Made by a program: the position numbers and the translations under genes
Assembly: GCA_903813345.2 (NCBI GenBank)
Contig: CAIIXF020000006.1
Span: 21,955,936 to 22,019,935, forward strand
Reading direction: 5' to 3'
From: Owenia fusiformis
Taxonomy: Eukaryota; Annelida; Polychaeta; Sabellida; Oweniidae
DNA: 64,000 nucleotides
The notes under the pieces: generated by a model
Seen by the model: the letters and a program-made list of their open reading frames with translations, nothing else
Database searches by the model: none
What the model was told of the DNA's origin: nothing
Part shown: one piece after another, positions 50,898 through 61,460 of the stretch
How the letters are laid out: each line of letters begins with the position of its first letter
Position numbering within the stretch: the stretch's first letter is position 1

Positions 50898-50911
50898 GTT
50901 ACCATAGCAAC
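50898..50911. promoter_or_regulatory. perfect X-box (RFX site)
   Basis: GTTACCATAGCAAC fits the RFX consensus GTNRCC, two bases, RGYAAC exactly. It lies about 400 bp upstream of the visible start of the fucosyltransferase. RFX sites drive ciliary genes in many animals, but this neighbour is not ciliary, so the site may be chance or belong to a repeat. A similar near-match occurs in the foldback at 36585-36600. Confidence 0.4.
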
Positions 50912-51308
50912 CGTAAAATGTTAAGTACTAATCATAAATATATGAAAACTTAACGGTGTAAGGAAATAAGATGTGGGCACATACTTACCAAATATGAACA
51001 AGATTGGTTCATTAATTTCATAATTAGATATGTCTGTGCAAAACTTTTTGAACAACCCTTGTATTTTTCAAACAGGAATCACTCCTTCCCCACATTTTCT
51101 TCATCTTCCAGTTTTGCACAAAGAGTGCACTTTTGTGCCTAGAAGACTGGTGAGAAGATCTGTTTTGTAAAATGTACAGTGCTCACCATAAATAAATGAC
51201 ACCTGGATTTGTTGGAATGAGGATTTCCCATGTTAAAAAGAAGAGAATTTTCAAGAGGCTACACATCAGTGGATGAGAGTATACAATATGTAAAAATAAA
51301 AAACTTAA

Positions 51309-52310
51309 GGTAACGGTAAAGTTAATCTAAAGTACAAAAATGGCAGCCATATTTTTGGGGTAAAGTCAAAAAAATTGTATCGATTTTCCTTATATGAGAA
51401 TGCATTATGACTAAAGAGATATGTCAAAGAAAACTTCACATTTAAACGCATTTTTCATAACTATGAATTGGAGGTGCATGGGTCCCCAAAGCTAGCATGA
51501 ACACCGTGAAATGAGGCTAATTTTTTAAAATTTCAAGGAGTAGCCTTGCAACAGTCACACATTTGCAAGAATTCAAAATTTCCACAAATCATCTTACCTC
51601 ACCAAGGAACATCGAAGGAGCGTGAAGATGTGCACTTCTTGCATAGATAGAGTATGATGGAGCTCAAACCATAGTTCCTTATAAATATTTCATGTCAACC
51701 ATTTTGTTTGCCGGAACTACTTCTAGACTTCCTGATTAATCCTCATACAAGTTTTGTGACTTCACCAAATGGCATGGATTACCACTAGTATATTTTATAT
51801 TGTAAAATAACAGCATAATAATCATGATAGATAGATGATTGAGGCTTTATAAATGATAAACAATGGATACACGAGTGAGGATTACTTTAGACTAGAAAAT
51901 AGTCCCAGCAAACAAAATGGTGGACATGAAATATTTAGAATTCACAATGGTTTGAGCTTTATAATACTCTAACAATATAAGAAGTACATATTTCCATGCT
52001 CCTTTGATGTTCCTTGATAAGTTAGGATGATTTGTGGAAATTTTGAGTCTTACAAATGTGTCTCTGTTGCAATTCTACTCCTTGAAATGTTAAAAAGTTA
52101 TCCTCACTTCACTGTCTCCATGCTAGCTTTAGGGACCCATGCACCTCCAATTCAAGTTATAAAAAATGTGTTTGAGTGTGAAGTTTGCTTTGACATGTCT
52201 CTTTAGTCAGGAAATGCATTCACATATAAGGAAAATAGATACAAAATCTTGTGACTTTATCAAAAAATATGGCTGCCATTTTTGTACTTTTGATTAATTT
52301 TACCGCTACC
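51309..52310. mobile_element. module A: 1002-bp palindrome
   Basis: Left end GGTAACGGTAAAGTTAATC; right end in reverse complement GGTAGCGGTAAAATTAATC. The arms of about 440 bp match with scattered differences around a loop of about 130 bp. TTAA on both sides. No coding capacity. Confidence 0.88.
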
Positions 52311-52314
52311 TTAA

Positions 52315-52794
52315 GGTGCCATGATACTTAACAGGAAATGACAAGAATTTTGCATTTTTAGACATTTTTTGAACAAAGATACAGAGTTCTGTTTTGACCT
52401 CCAGTCAATTCAACTAATTCCACATACCATTTACAGATCCAGGATCACAATGTTCATGGTCAGGATGATTCTAAACATGATGAAATTACCTTTTCAGCTC
52501 TCTGAAAATGTGACTGAAAATAGCTAAAAGTAGGAGGTAGGAAAGGTCACTGAACAGAATCTTTTGAATTTTTCAGAAAATGTGCCCAATATATTGCTCT
52601 AAATGATACAATCTTTGAAAATTTGATATCATTCATAGAAAAATAAAAAATAAATAAAAAAACTGATTTGAAAAGCGATCTATTTTCCTTTTTATGACCG
52701 CCATTTTTGTTTCAGACAATTTTCTGAAATTTCAAAGAATGTATCAGTTAGAGCATTATTTTGGGCACATTTTCTGAAAAATTCAAAAAAGGTC
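52315..52794. mobile_element. module B: 480-bp copy of module H lacking its right-arm end
   Basis: Starts GGTGCCATGATACTTAACAGG-like and follows the left arm and centre of the palindrome at 55141-55897. It stops within the right arm near AAATTCAAAAAAGG and meets TTAA at 52795. This is a truncated relative. Confidence 0.75.
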
Positions 52795-52798
52795 TTAA

Positions 52799-53356
52799 GG
52801 TTCAGCTGGAAAGTAACATTTTGGTAAAAAATTGCTATACCTGCACATTGTTATTTTCTCGTACAAAATTAAGTATGAAGTCACGTGTGTATTTCCTTGC
52901 TTCAGGAAAGGATCATTACACTGTCTATTTTTAGTAAACCTGGAAACAGGTCAATGGTAGTTCCTGTGTTGTCTGAAAACTTTGAAAGAAAATTTGGAAA
53001 AATAGAAAGTGTGAAATATCGGAATTTCCTGGAGTTCCCATTGAACTCCTACCAGATATTCTAAAAGAAGACAATGCAATGATACTTTCCTGAAAAAAGC
53101 AAGGAAATTGACACATGCCTTCATACTTTTCCTGTGTTGTCTGAAAACTTTGAAAGAAAATTTGGAAAAATAGAAAGTGTGAAATATCGGAATTTCCTGG
53201 AGTTCAATCCAGATATTCTAAAAGAAGACAATGCAATGATACTTTCCTGAAAAAAGCAAGGAAATTGACACATGCCTTCATACTTTATTTTGTACCAGAA
53301 AATAACATGTGCAGGTATAGCAATTTTTTGCCAAAATGTTACTTTCCAGCTGTACC
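52799..53356. mobile_element. module C: ~400-bp palindrome with internal 166-bp duplication
   Basis: Ends GGTTCAGCTGGAAAGTAAC and the inverted GTTACTTTCCAGCTGTACC. A segment beginning CCTGTGTTGTCTGAAAACTT is present at about 52962 and again at about 53128. Without it the length is close to the intact copy at 55902-56305. Confidence 0.85.
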
Positions 53357-53505
53357 TTAAGGCCCCAAAAAGTGGGCCTTTTTGGTCATTACTGGGCCTT
53401 TTAAGGAAGTACACACATGCCTTCATACTTAATTTTGTACCAGAAAATAACATGTGTAGGTATAGCAATTTTTTACCAAAATGTTACTTTCCAGCTGAGC
53501 CTTAA

Positions 53506-53919
53506 GGTCAGGGTGCATGATGAGAAATTTTCTGCATCCCTCAATTGAGTCACATGTTATTTTTCAAACAAGATTCACTCCTTCCCCACATTGTCTACAT
53601 CTTCCAGGTTTGCACAAAGAGTGCACTTATGTGCCTAGAGAAGACTTGTGAGAAGATTTATTTTGTAAAATGTATAAAAAACGAGAAAATTCAGTGAAAA
53701 AAATTTCTGAAAATTTTCTGAATTTTTTCACTGAATTTTCTTGTTATTTATTCACTTTATCAAACCATTCTTCTCACAGGTCTTTTCTAGGCACATACGT
53801 GCACTCTTTGTGCAAACCTGGAAGATGTAGACAATGTGGGGAAGGAGTGATTCTTGTTTGCAAAATAACATGTGACTCAATTGAGGGATGCAGAAAATTT
53901 CTCATCATGCACCCTGACC
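53506..53919. mobile_element. module E1: 414-bp palindrome
   Basis: Ends GGTCAGGGTGCATGATGAG and an identical inverted partner. The arms meet at a short centre near 53710 (CAGTGAAAAAAATT). TTAA on both sides. The arms differ at a few bases that identify them. Confidence 0.92.
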
Positions 53920-53923
53920 TTAA

Positions 53924-54718
53924 GGCTCAGCTGGAAAGTAACATTTTGGTAAAAAATTGCTATATCTAGAGTCCATTTCACTGCTTCATTTCGTCAGTAG
54001 AACGGCAAAAATAAGAAATTGGGACACCATTGTGCAATAATATATGGAAAAGTATATTCATAATGTACATGAATGACATTTGTATATCTTGGATTGCTTC
54101 TAGTTTGGCTTATAATGTGTGTGGCCTCTTATATTTGGATGTTCCTCTGCCATGTTATTTTCAATAAGATTAACATGGCTGAAATTCTTCAAATTACAAG
54201 ACGGCACAGGCTTATTGCACAAAAAACTAAAAAATCTGAAATATAGAAATGTCATTCATGTACATTATGAATATACTTTTCCATATATTATTGCACAATG
54301 GTCTCCCAATTTCTTATTTTTGCCGTTCTACTGACGAAATGAAGCAGTGAAATGAACTCTACACATGTTATTTTCTGGTACAAAATTAAGTATGAAGGCA
54401 TGTGTGTATTTCCTTGCTTTTTTCAGGAAAGTATCATTACAATGTCTACTTTTAGTAAACCTGGAATGGGTCAATGGTAGCTCCTGTGGTGTCTGGAAAC
54501 TTTGAAAGAAAATTTGGAAAAATAGAAAGTGTGAAATATCAGAATTTCCTGGAGTTCCCATTGAACTCCTACTAGATATTCTAAAAGAAGACAATGTAAT
54601 GATACTTTCCTGAAAAAAGCAAGGAAATTGACACATGGCTTCATACTTTATTTTGTACCAGAAAATAACATGTGCAGGTATAGCAATGTTTTACCAAATG
54701 TTATTTTCCAGCTGTACA
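53924..54718. mobile_element. module F: copy of module C carrying a nested palindrome
   Basis: The same element as 55902-56305, split after about 44 bp by a 393-bp palindrome (53968-54360, ends AGAGTCCATTTCACTGC and inverted GCAGTGAAATGAACTCT). Without the insert it is about 402 bp. The target duplication of the inner element is not clear. Confidence 0.85.
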
Positions 54719-54722
54719 TTAA

Positions 54723-55136
54723 GGTCAGGGTGCATGATGGGAAATTTTCTGCATTCCTCAATTGAGTCACATGTTATTTTTCAAACAAGAATCACTCCTT
54801 CCCCAGAGAGTCTATATCTTCCAGGTTTGCACAAATAGTGATCTTATGTGCCTAGAAAAGACTTGTGAGAAGAATGTTTTGATAAAGTGTATAAAAAACA
54901 AGAAAATTCAGTGAAAAAATTCAGAAAATTTTCAGAAATTCTTTTCACTGAATTTTCTCGTTTTTTATACATTTTACAAAACAAATCTTCTCACAAGGCT
55001 TTTCTAGGCACATAAGTGCACTCTTTGTGCAAACCTGGAAGATGTAGACAATGTGGGGAAGGAGTTATTCTTGTTTGAAAAATAACATGTGACTCAATTG
55101 AGGAATGCAGAAAATTTCCCAACATGCACCCTGTCC
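54723..55136. mobile_element. module E2: 414-bp palindrome, opposite orientation to E1
   Basis: Same family and same length as 53506-53919. The arm-specific differences near the centre (TTGATAAAGTG versus TTTTGTAAAATG) are swapped between left and right, so this copy is inserted the other way round. Confidence 0.88.
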
Positions 55137-55140
55137 TTAA

Positions 55141-55897
55141 GGTCTCATGGAAGTTAACAGGAAGTGACAAAACAAAAAATGACAAAGCCATGCTGGATTT
55201 TGAAAATTTTTTGAACCAAGATAACAGAGTTCTGTTTGGACCTCCAGTCAGTTTAACTAGTTCCAAATATCATTTACATGACCAGGAACACAGTTGAAAT
55301 GGTCAGAATGACCATAAACATGATAGAATAACCTTTTCAGCCCTCTGAAAATGTGACTAAAAAATAGCTAAGAGTAGGTGCTCAGGAAAGGTCACTGAAC
55401 AGAATCTTTTGACTTTTTCAGAAAATGTGCCCAATATATTGCTCTAAATGATACAATTCAAAAAAATTTGATATCATTCTTAGAAAAAGAAAAAATTGAA
55501 AAAAACTGAATTGAAAATCGATCTATTTTCCTTTTTACTACAGCCATTATTGTTTCAGACGATTTTTTAAAATTTCAAAGATTGTGTCATTTAGAGCAAT
55601 ATATTGGACACATATTCTGAAAAAATCAAAAGATTCTGTTCATTGACCTTTCCTGAGCACCTACTTTTAGCTATTTTTCAGTCACATTTTCAGAGGGCTA
55701 AAAAGGTTATTTTATCATGTTTATGGTCATTCTGACCCTTTCAATTGTGTTCCTGGTCATGTAAATGATATTTGGAACTAGTTAAACTGACTGGAGGTCC
55801 AAACAGAACTCTGTTATCTTGGTTCAAAAAATTTTCAAAATCCAGCATGGCTTTGTCATTTTTTGTTTTGTCATTTCCTGTTAACTTCCATGAGACC
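55141..55897. mobile_element. module H: 757-bp palindrome
   Basis: Ends GGTCTCATGGAAGTTAACAG and an inverted partner. The arms of about 350 bp match closely around a centre near 55510. TTAA on both sides. No coding capacity. Confidence 0.9.
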
Positions 55898-55901
55898 TTA
55901 A

Positions 55902-56305
55902 GGTACATCTGGAAAGTAACATTTTGGTAAAAAATTGCTATACCTGCACATGTTATTTTCTGGTACAAAATAAAGTATGAAGGCATGTATCAATTTTTCT
56001 GCTTTTTTCAGGAAAGAATCATTACATTGTCTTCTTTTAGAATATCTGGCAGGCGTTCAAAGGGAACTCCAGGGAATTCTGATATTTCACACTTCCTGTT
56101 TTTCCAAATTTTCTTTCAAAGTTTCCAGACAACACAGCAGCTACCATTGACCTGTTTCCAGGTTTACTTAAAGTAGACAATGTAATCATACTTTCCTGAA
56201 AAAAGCAAGGAAATACACACATGCCTTCATACTTAATTTTGTACCAGAAAATAACATGTGCAGGTATAGCAGTTTTTTACCAAAATGTTACTTTCCAGCT
56301 GAACC
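55902..56305. mobile_element. module C3: intact 404-bp member of the C family
   Basis: Ends GGTACATCTGGAAAGTAACA and inverted GTTACTTTCCAGCTGAACC. The uninterrupted reference for modules C and F and the 97-bp fragment at 53405-53501. Confidence 0.88.
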
Positions 56306-56309
56306 TTAA

Positions 56310-56485
56310 GGCCTTATCTTTTAATTCAGGCCAAATTTTGAAGAAAATGGGCCTCAAAATTTCAAAATTTGGGACCGCTTTTGGGTTTTAGGGGCCCAAC
56401 ATTTTTTCCCCTCAAGCGCGGAAGTTCTTTTCTCTGACCTGAAATTTGCCCCCCCCCCTTGTTGGTTCCCAGATCCGCCCCTGGG
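56310..56485. mobile_element. right end of a hAT-like element
   Basis: Runs from GGCCTTATCTTTTAATTCAGG to a terminus that reads CAGGGGCGGATCTGGGAACC in reverse complement. Related to 39966-40200. The 40-bp TTAA-bounded piece at 53361-53400 has similar GGGCC-rich sequence, so this element may be the original host of the TTAA chain. Confidence 0.55.
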
Positions 56486-56489
56486 TGCT

Positions 56490-57190
56490 ATCTACAGGTT
56501 GGATCCATTCCCTGTGATCTGAATCTTACCATCTGGAGTAAGCCATCCTCTACTTTCTGCTTCATGTTGATTGTGACTCATCACTTTTAGAAATTCCCTG
56601 TATAGCAAACATTGTATCCAGGTCAATGTATATCATTGATAGTATAGTAGACACAAAGAGCTATTATAGGGTTTTTTAGTTATTATAGCGTTTCTAGGAA
56701 TAACTTTTTAATCCCCGATGTAATCCCATGCCATGTATAAATAAAATGGACCCATGGGTGATGTGAGCCGTTCCGACGTATGCTATTGGTTGAAAACATA
56801 TGTATAGGAAACTATTCACATAATCACATAACTAACTAATTAGTGATTGGAGCACTTGAGAGTGTAATATTTCTCAAACAATCAACTAGAGGCAGTAAAT
56901 AATGTCATTATGCTTCATAAAATACATAATGCGTACAAAGACGTAGGGGGTTTCAATGTTCAGCACGTCTATTTGTTATTTATGATTTAGGCCCCGCAAA
57001 AAGTTTTTCAATAGGACCTTTTCAGGAAACTCTATTTTGTAGAAAAAAGTTAGATATTGCAACATGTCATATCATCACACGATCCGATGAATTGTTTGGA
57101 ATGGGTTGATGCCCTTGAAGAACATTTCTCAAAGATGTAAACCAATATTCTACCTTACTAGCATCCCTAGGGATGTCATTGAAGACCATT
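56490..57190. other. gene-free stretch
   Basis: No gene or repeat recognised. Confidence 0.35.
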
Positions 57191-57527
57191 CACTCTTAAA
57201 AATGAATTACTTGAGTATTTCCCAAATATTTCCCAAGTATAAAAATTACTTAAAGTTAAATACTTAGTTTTACTTCATTTTACTTAGGTTTAACTTAGAT
57301 TGTCATTTTGAGGTTTTTAATTGCTTAATTATGTAAATGAGTATTACAATTACTACAGTAAGTATTTCAATTTCTCTCCTTGCATTAGTAAATTCACCAT
57401 AAATGAATTACTTAAAAATTACTTAAAAATTATTCAGTAGTTCAAGATTATTTAAGTAATTTTTGACTTAAAATGAGTAGTACAATTTCTCAATATAAGG
57501 AAATCCAAGTAATAATTTTTAAGAGTG
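57191..57527. mobile_element. 337-bp MITE, CACTCTTAAAAAT ends
   Basis: Begins CACTCTTAAAAATGAATTACTT; the right end in reverse complement begins CACTCTTAAAAATTATTACTT. The interior is very AT-rich with repeats of AATTACTTAAA. No clear flanking duplication. No coding capacity. Confidence 0.75.
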
Positions 57528-57562
57528 TTGGGATCACATCAAGAAACGTAATCAGCTTAAGT

Positions 57563-57925
57563 CTATGTCGATGCATTAGACATGAGAATTTTTGTTATAA
57601 TTTGCAATTAAATTTTTTTATCCACAAAACAGCAATATGTTGCAAACAGAATGCCTCTGTCCCAAATGTGAATATGGGGTAGGGTGAATATGTGGTGAAA
57701 CTCAATATGTAAAAAGGTCCAGATGGGTCTTGATTGTGCTATCCTATGGTATAGAGCCTCTTTAAAGGGTCTATTTCTTCAATAAGATATTTTCTAATTA
57801 TTGAATCATAAATTCATTTTGGGACAGGGACATTCTGTTTGCAACATATTGCTGTTTTGTGGATAATAATTTTTATTGCAAATTACAGCAAAAATCCTCA
57901 TTTCTAATGCACTGACATATACAGG
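57563..57925. repeat. foldback, ~110-bp arms
   Basis: 57563-57675 and 57818-57925 are inverted copies sharing CCACAAAACAGCAATATGTT and neighbouring sequence. It directly abuts the mariner-type element at 57922. Confidence 0.8.
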
Positions 57926-58830
57926 GTGACCCAAAAAAATGCAACCCTCAATTTCTTCTATATTTTATTGCTCTGAGATTTGGCACACAAGGACTTCATT
58001 CAATGTGGGATCCTCTGGCAAAGTTTTAATAATCATAGTCTTATATTGATAGAGTTATGGTTGTTTCAAAATATGCTCCAGATGTCGTCAATGTCGTTGA
58101 AAACAAACTTGCTATGTTCAAGGAAAACTGTTCACAACACGGATGCATTTGCAGCCATTGCTTATTGGAGTTCTGCAATTGCGGTAGGGTTATTTTCATA
58201 CACATTATCCTTTAAATAACCCCATTTATAGAAGTCAGGGGCATTAAGATCAAGACTGTGGGATGACCATAGGTTCTCCGTCCTAGGAGAGATAATCTTC
58301 TCATAGAAATGACTAGTGAGCCAGGCTATGCTATCATTAGAAGTGTGAGGAGTAGCTCCATCCTTCTAGAACCACTGTTCTTGTCTATTGAAGTCTCTAT
58401 GTCACTCTAGAACTGCCTCGAACTTCCTGGGAACGCCAATATTGCGCTGTGTGTTAACAGTAACAGTGTTGCCATTATCAACCTCAAATCAAAAGGGGCT
58501 GATGATTTCATGTTTGGAAATTGGCAGCCCAAGCTGTGCATTTAACAGAATGAAGGGGCCTTTGAAGCATTTCATCTGGAATTTGTGATCCCAGAACACA
58601 TTATTTCTTGAGTTTACATGTTCAGAAAGAAGGGAATGTGATTCATCCGAAAACCTAACATTGGAAATGGACTACATTTGGAGCATATTTTGGAATGACC
58701 ATAACTCTATCAATATAAAACTATGATTTTTGAAACTTTGCCAGAGGATCCCACATTGAATGAAGTTCTTGTGTGCCAAATTTCATAGCAATTAACCTCC
58801 ATTTAAGGGTTGCATTTTTGGGTCACCCTG
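57922..58830 (-). mobile_element. mariner-type element with broken transposase
   Basis: Termini CAGGGTGACCCAAAAAAATG and an inverted partner; TA flanks (57920-57921, 58831-58832). Inverted similarity extends about 150 bp. Minus-strand reading gives transposase blocks KDGATPHTSNDSIAWL, then ISPRTENLWSSHSLDLN and FYKWGYLKDNVYENNP, with several stops. These match the QDGATPH and HSPDLNP..F..WGYLKD blocks of Tc/mariner DDE transposases. The gene is dead. Confidence 0.9.
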
Positions 58831-58832
58831 TA

Positions 58833-60265
58833 CTTTTAAATTAGTAATACTTCGGCCCAACTCTCACTTCCTGTCACTTACATTGTGTCCGGGAAGTAAA
58901 GTTATAAGAAATAAATGGTCTAATTTTAAGAGATCTTCCTTTGAGAGGAAATTGCCATCAACATATCTTCCAACTTTCTTTACATGTATTAAAGTTATAG
59001 TTATCATGGTTAAACATTTGAGACAACGTTTGAAATTGTATTTTCTATCACCACTTTTTTCCGATATCATATAATTGTTATCACAGTGATACAATGTGAA
59101 TTAAGAATGTCATTGATCATCAGAACAATGTGATTTCATGATATCTTATGCAAACTCTGAGAAGAAACTCTCTGAATTGATACACGTTGCTGTACCTCAA
59201 CAATGCAGCAACTCGCAAGGAAGGAAACAAAACGAACAATGGAGTGCATTAACATTGAATCTTTATCATACAATGTCCCATTCATCTGACAAAGCCCATT
59301 CAGACTTCTACCCTCATGAAAAAAGAAAACAAGATTGATCGACATTAAAGAAGATTCAACCGAAAGCCAATGTAATCAGCAATCTTAGAGATGGGTAGTA
59401 GTGCTTGTGATCACGTCATTGAATCGTGGGTCAAGAGGCACCATGAATGCTTAAGTTATGGCAAAACCGGGAAACAAAACCGGGAAACACTTTATATTGA
59501 ATGAAATAATCATTGCAAGTAGTATTTCAACACTACTCCCAATGCCGTAATGGTACACAATTTGTTATGATAGGAACCAGGGAACAGAATGTGGTTTGTA
59601 TTACATATTCTCCACAAACCCATTATTCCCATTTCATTAACAACCATAACTTCATCATTTTGGAACTTTATGTCATAATAGCTACATGATAGTGTTATAA
59701 TGTCAGTCTACAATCTGTAGTAATGTCATCTCAAAACAGATAATTCTCTTAAAATAAGAGGATTGGTAACATTACTTCCCGGATGTCATGTACTTCCACA
59801 GGGACTCGTATTTTATTGTATGTGATGATGATTTTTGAAATCATTAATCACACTTAAGACAACCCTGCAAATTTTTAATCGTAACTAATTCAAATTGATG
59901 TGCTCCAGAGTCGGAACTTATAACCATCCGTGTATACATAGGTTGTGATTGCATTTAATTGTGTAATAACGAATAGATCATGATGTTGTTTGAACCAGTT
60001 CTGCATGCTAACTTGTGATCGTATCGCACAAATGGCGAGAGACGTTCGTCACTGTAAAGTATATCTGGGAAAAGCATTTATAGAATGACTCTGACTGAAG
60101 TTAATGATGACAACTTCAGTTAGAGTCATTCTAAGTGAAGCTGTTTTCTTTAAAACCAATATCGCGAAACCCATATCGTGGTTGTTAGAGCATTTATCTG
60201 TGGTTGTTTACAATCGTAGCTTTATAAGTTTGCATGGCGAAACTTTTGGAATACAGATTCAACTT
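58833..60265. other. intergenic; short inverted repeat near 60090
   Basis: No gene recognised. At 60085-60134 AGAATGACTCTGACTGAAGTT faces its inverted copy across a short loop; this may belong to the MITE at 60270. Confidence 0.35.
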
Positions 60266-60269
60266 AGTT

Positions 60270-60363
60270 TTAGGAAATCGGAGGTTTGTCGAAAACAAAA
60301 AAAATCGGCAACCATCTTGAATGACGCTAACTGCGGATAGAGTCATGCAGCTGTGGAACAGTG
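60270..60363. mobile_element. partial CACTGTTCCACAGC-family MITE
   Basis: The reverse-complement counterpart of most of 63745-63864 (shared CGGAGGTTTGTCGAAAAC, GGCAACCATCTTGA and the terminus AGCTGTGGAACAGTG). The left end has diverged or is missing. Confidence 0.75.
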
Positions 60364-60924
60364 TTTTTGGAATTCAGAAAATACGTATAAAATTGAATGA
60401 AGTGCTCTGCACAGAAAACATGAAATCCGTGGATTATTAAGAAAACTAATGCAAAATTGAAAACGCCAGCGTTTCTGTCCTTCCCTGTACAGCAATAAGA
60501 CTATTTACACAATTTGAGTTCTAAAAAGAAAGATATCGCGAAAGCCAAAGTGACCAGTCTAATTACAACTTTAAGTTTGTCTTGGCACGCGTATCCACGG
60601 CGTGCTTAGAGATAACTAGACTCTTACTACACACTGTCCACGCCAGCTCAATGCACGTTTAAGCACGCCTTGAAATCTTAAGACTAGCGAGGGACGTCTA
60701 GAAATTATTAGAAATTACACATTTGATGCAGTGTCAATACATATGATGTACAAGTAAACCTGATAATAATGTGATTAACTTGACCCAATTTTTCCATTAT
60801 TTACCAATATCGATTTGGATTGATCAGTTCACGATGTCCAAGATAGAAATAATCCATTCTTGTCACAGTACTAGGTTGAACTTAAATCCACAAATGAGCT
60901 ACATTATTTTGACTGATAGTTTAT

Positions 60925-61350
60925 TTAGGTGGAAGGAGGTCGTTATGAAAGGCTGCCAGTTGATAAAAGGGTGTGTCCTTTATGTAATAATGCAATTGAA
61001 AATGAAAGACGTGTAATTTTGAACTGTTCTCGTTATGAAGACATCCGTTTCGACTTGTATGCAAACGTTTCTACTATTGTAACTGGTTTCATGAATTTAG
61101 ATGAAGAGAGTAGATTTCAGTGTTTAATGTCTAATGACAGAATTTGTCTTTCCATTGCAAAAGCCTGTGACCGGATGCTAAAACGACGGGAACATTCTAT
61201 TTACAAAACATGATTTATATACGTTTTTACAAAAGTGTCTTATAGACCCATAGGGGGCCTGGGGTGATTTTAATAGTGTACTATTGTTTTATTTCTGTAA
61301 TTGTATTTTAACTCATGACATTATAATAAAATTAAAATAAAAATTAAAAT
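60925..61350 (+). pseudogene. LINE 3' end with zinc-binding ORF2 C-terminus
   Basis: The plus frame reads GRYERLPVDKRVCPLCNNAI, then a Cys at ILNC and Y.DIR, ending SIAKACDRMLKRREHSIYKT at TGA 61211-61213. The CPLC...H/R...C pattern is the zinc-binding tail found at the end of several LINE reverse transcriptase ORFs. The UTR and A-rich tail (AATAAAATTAAAATAAAAATT) follow. No reverse transcriptase core: a 5'-truncated insertion. It ends about 110 bp downstream of the GPCR stop. Confidence 0.8.
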
Positions 61351-61460
61351 AATACAGACAGTGTGCTAAGACTGTGACCAACGAATGTGATGACCGCGAC
61401 GCTGTTAGCCGCGATATGTATGCACGTGACGACTGGCTCAACACTAAGTTTACATCAAGA

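Larger units (their letters stand above)
51305..56309. repeat. chain of TTAA-bounded palindromic modules
   Basis: TTAA lies at 51305, 52311, 52795, 53357, 53401, 53502, 53920, 54719, 55137, 55898 and 56306, always followed by GG and mostly preceded by CC. Between them sit modules of 1002, 480, 558, 40, 97, 414, 795, 414, 757 and 404 bp. Most are palindromes whose ends start GGT or GGC. Adjacent modules share one TTAA. At least four families are present, some more than once. TTAA duplications are made by piggyBac and Kolobok transposases. The frames inside are by-products of the palindromes. Individual modules are listed separately. Confidence 0.85.

Noticed and set aside
51178-51215. Tc1-like terminus TACAGTGCTCACCATAAATA
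   Set aside because: Only one end is visible; no inverted partner or TA-flanked element could be defined.
53121-53468. Frames of 60-115 codons repeated through 52.9-56.2 kb, giving near-identical peptides on both strands
   Set aside because: They are by-products of the palindromic modules; the same peptide arises on both strands and the frames stop at module ends.
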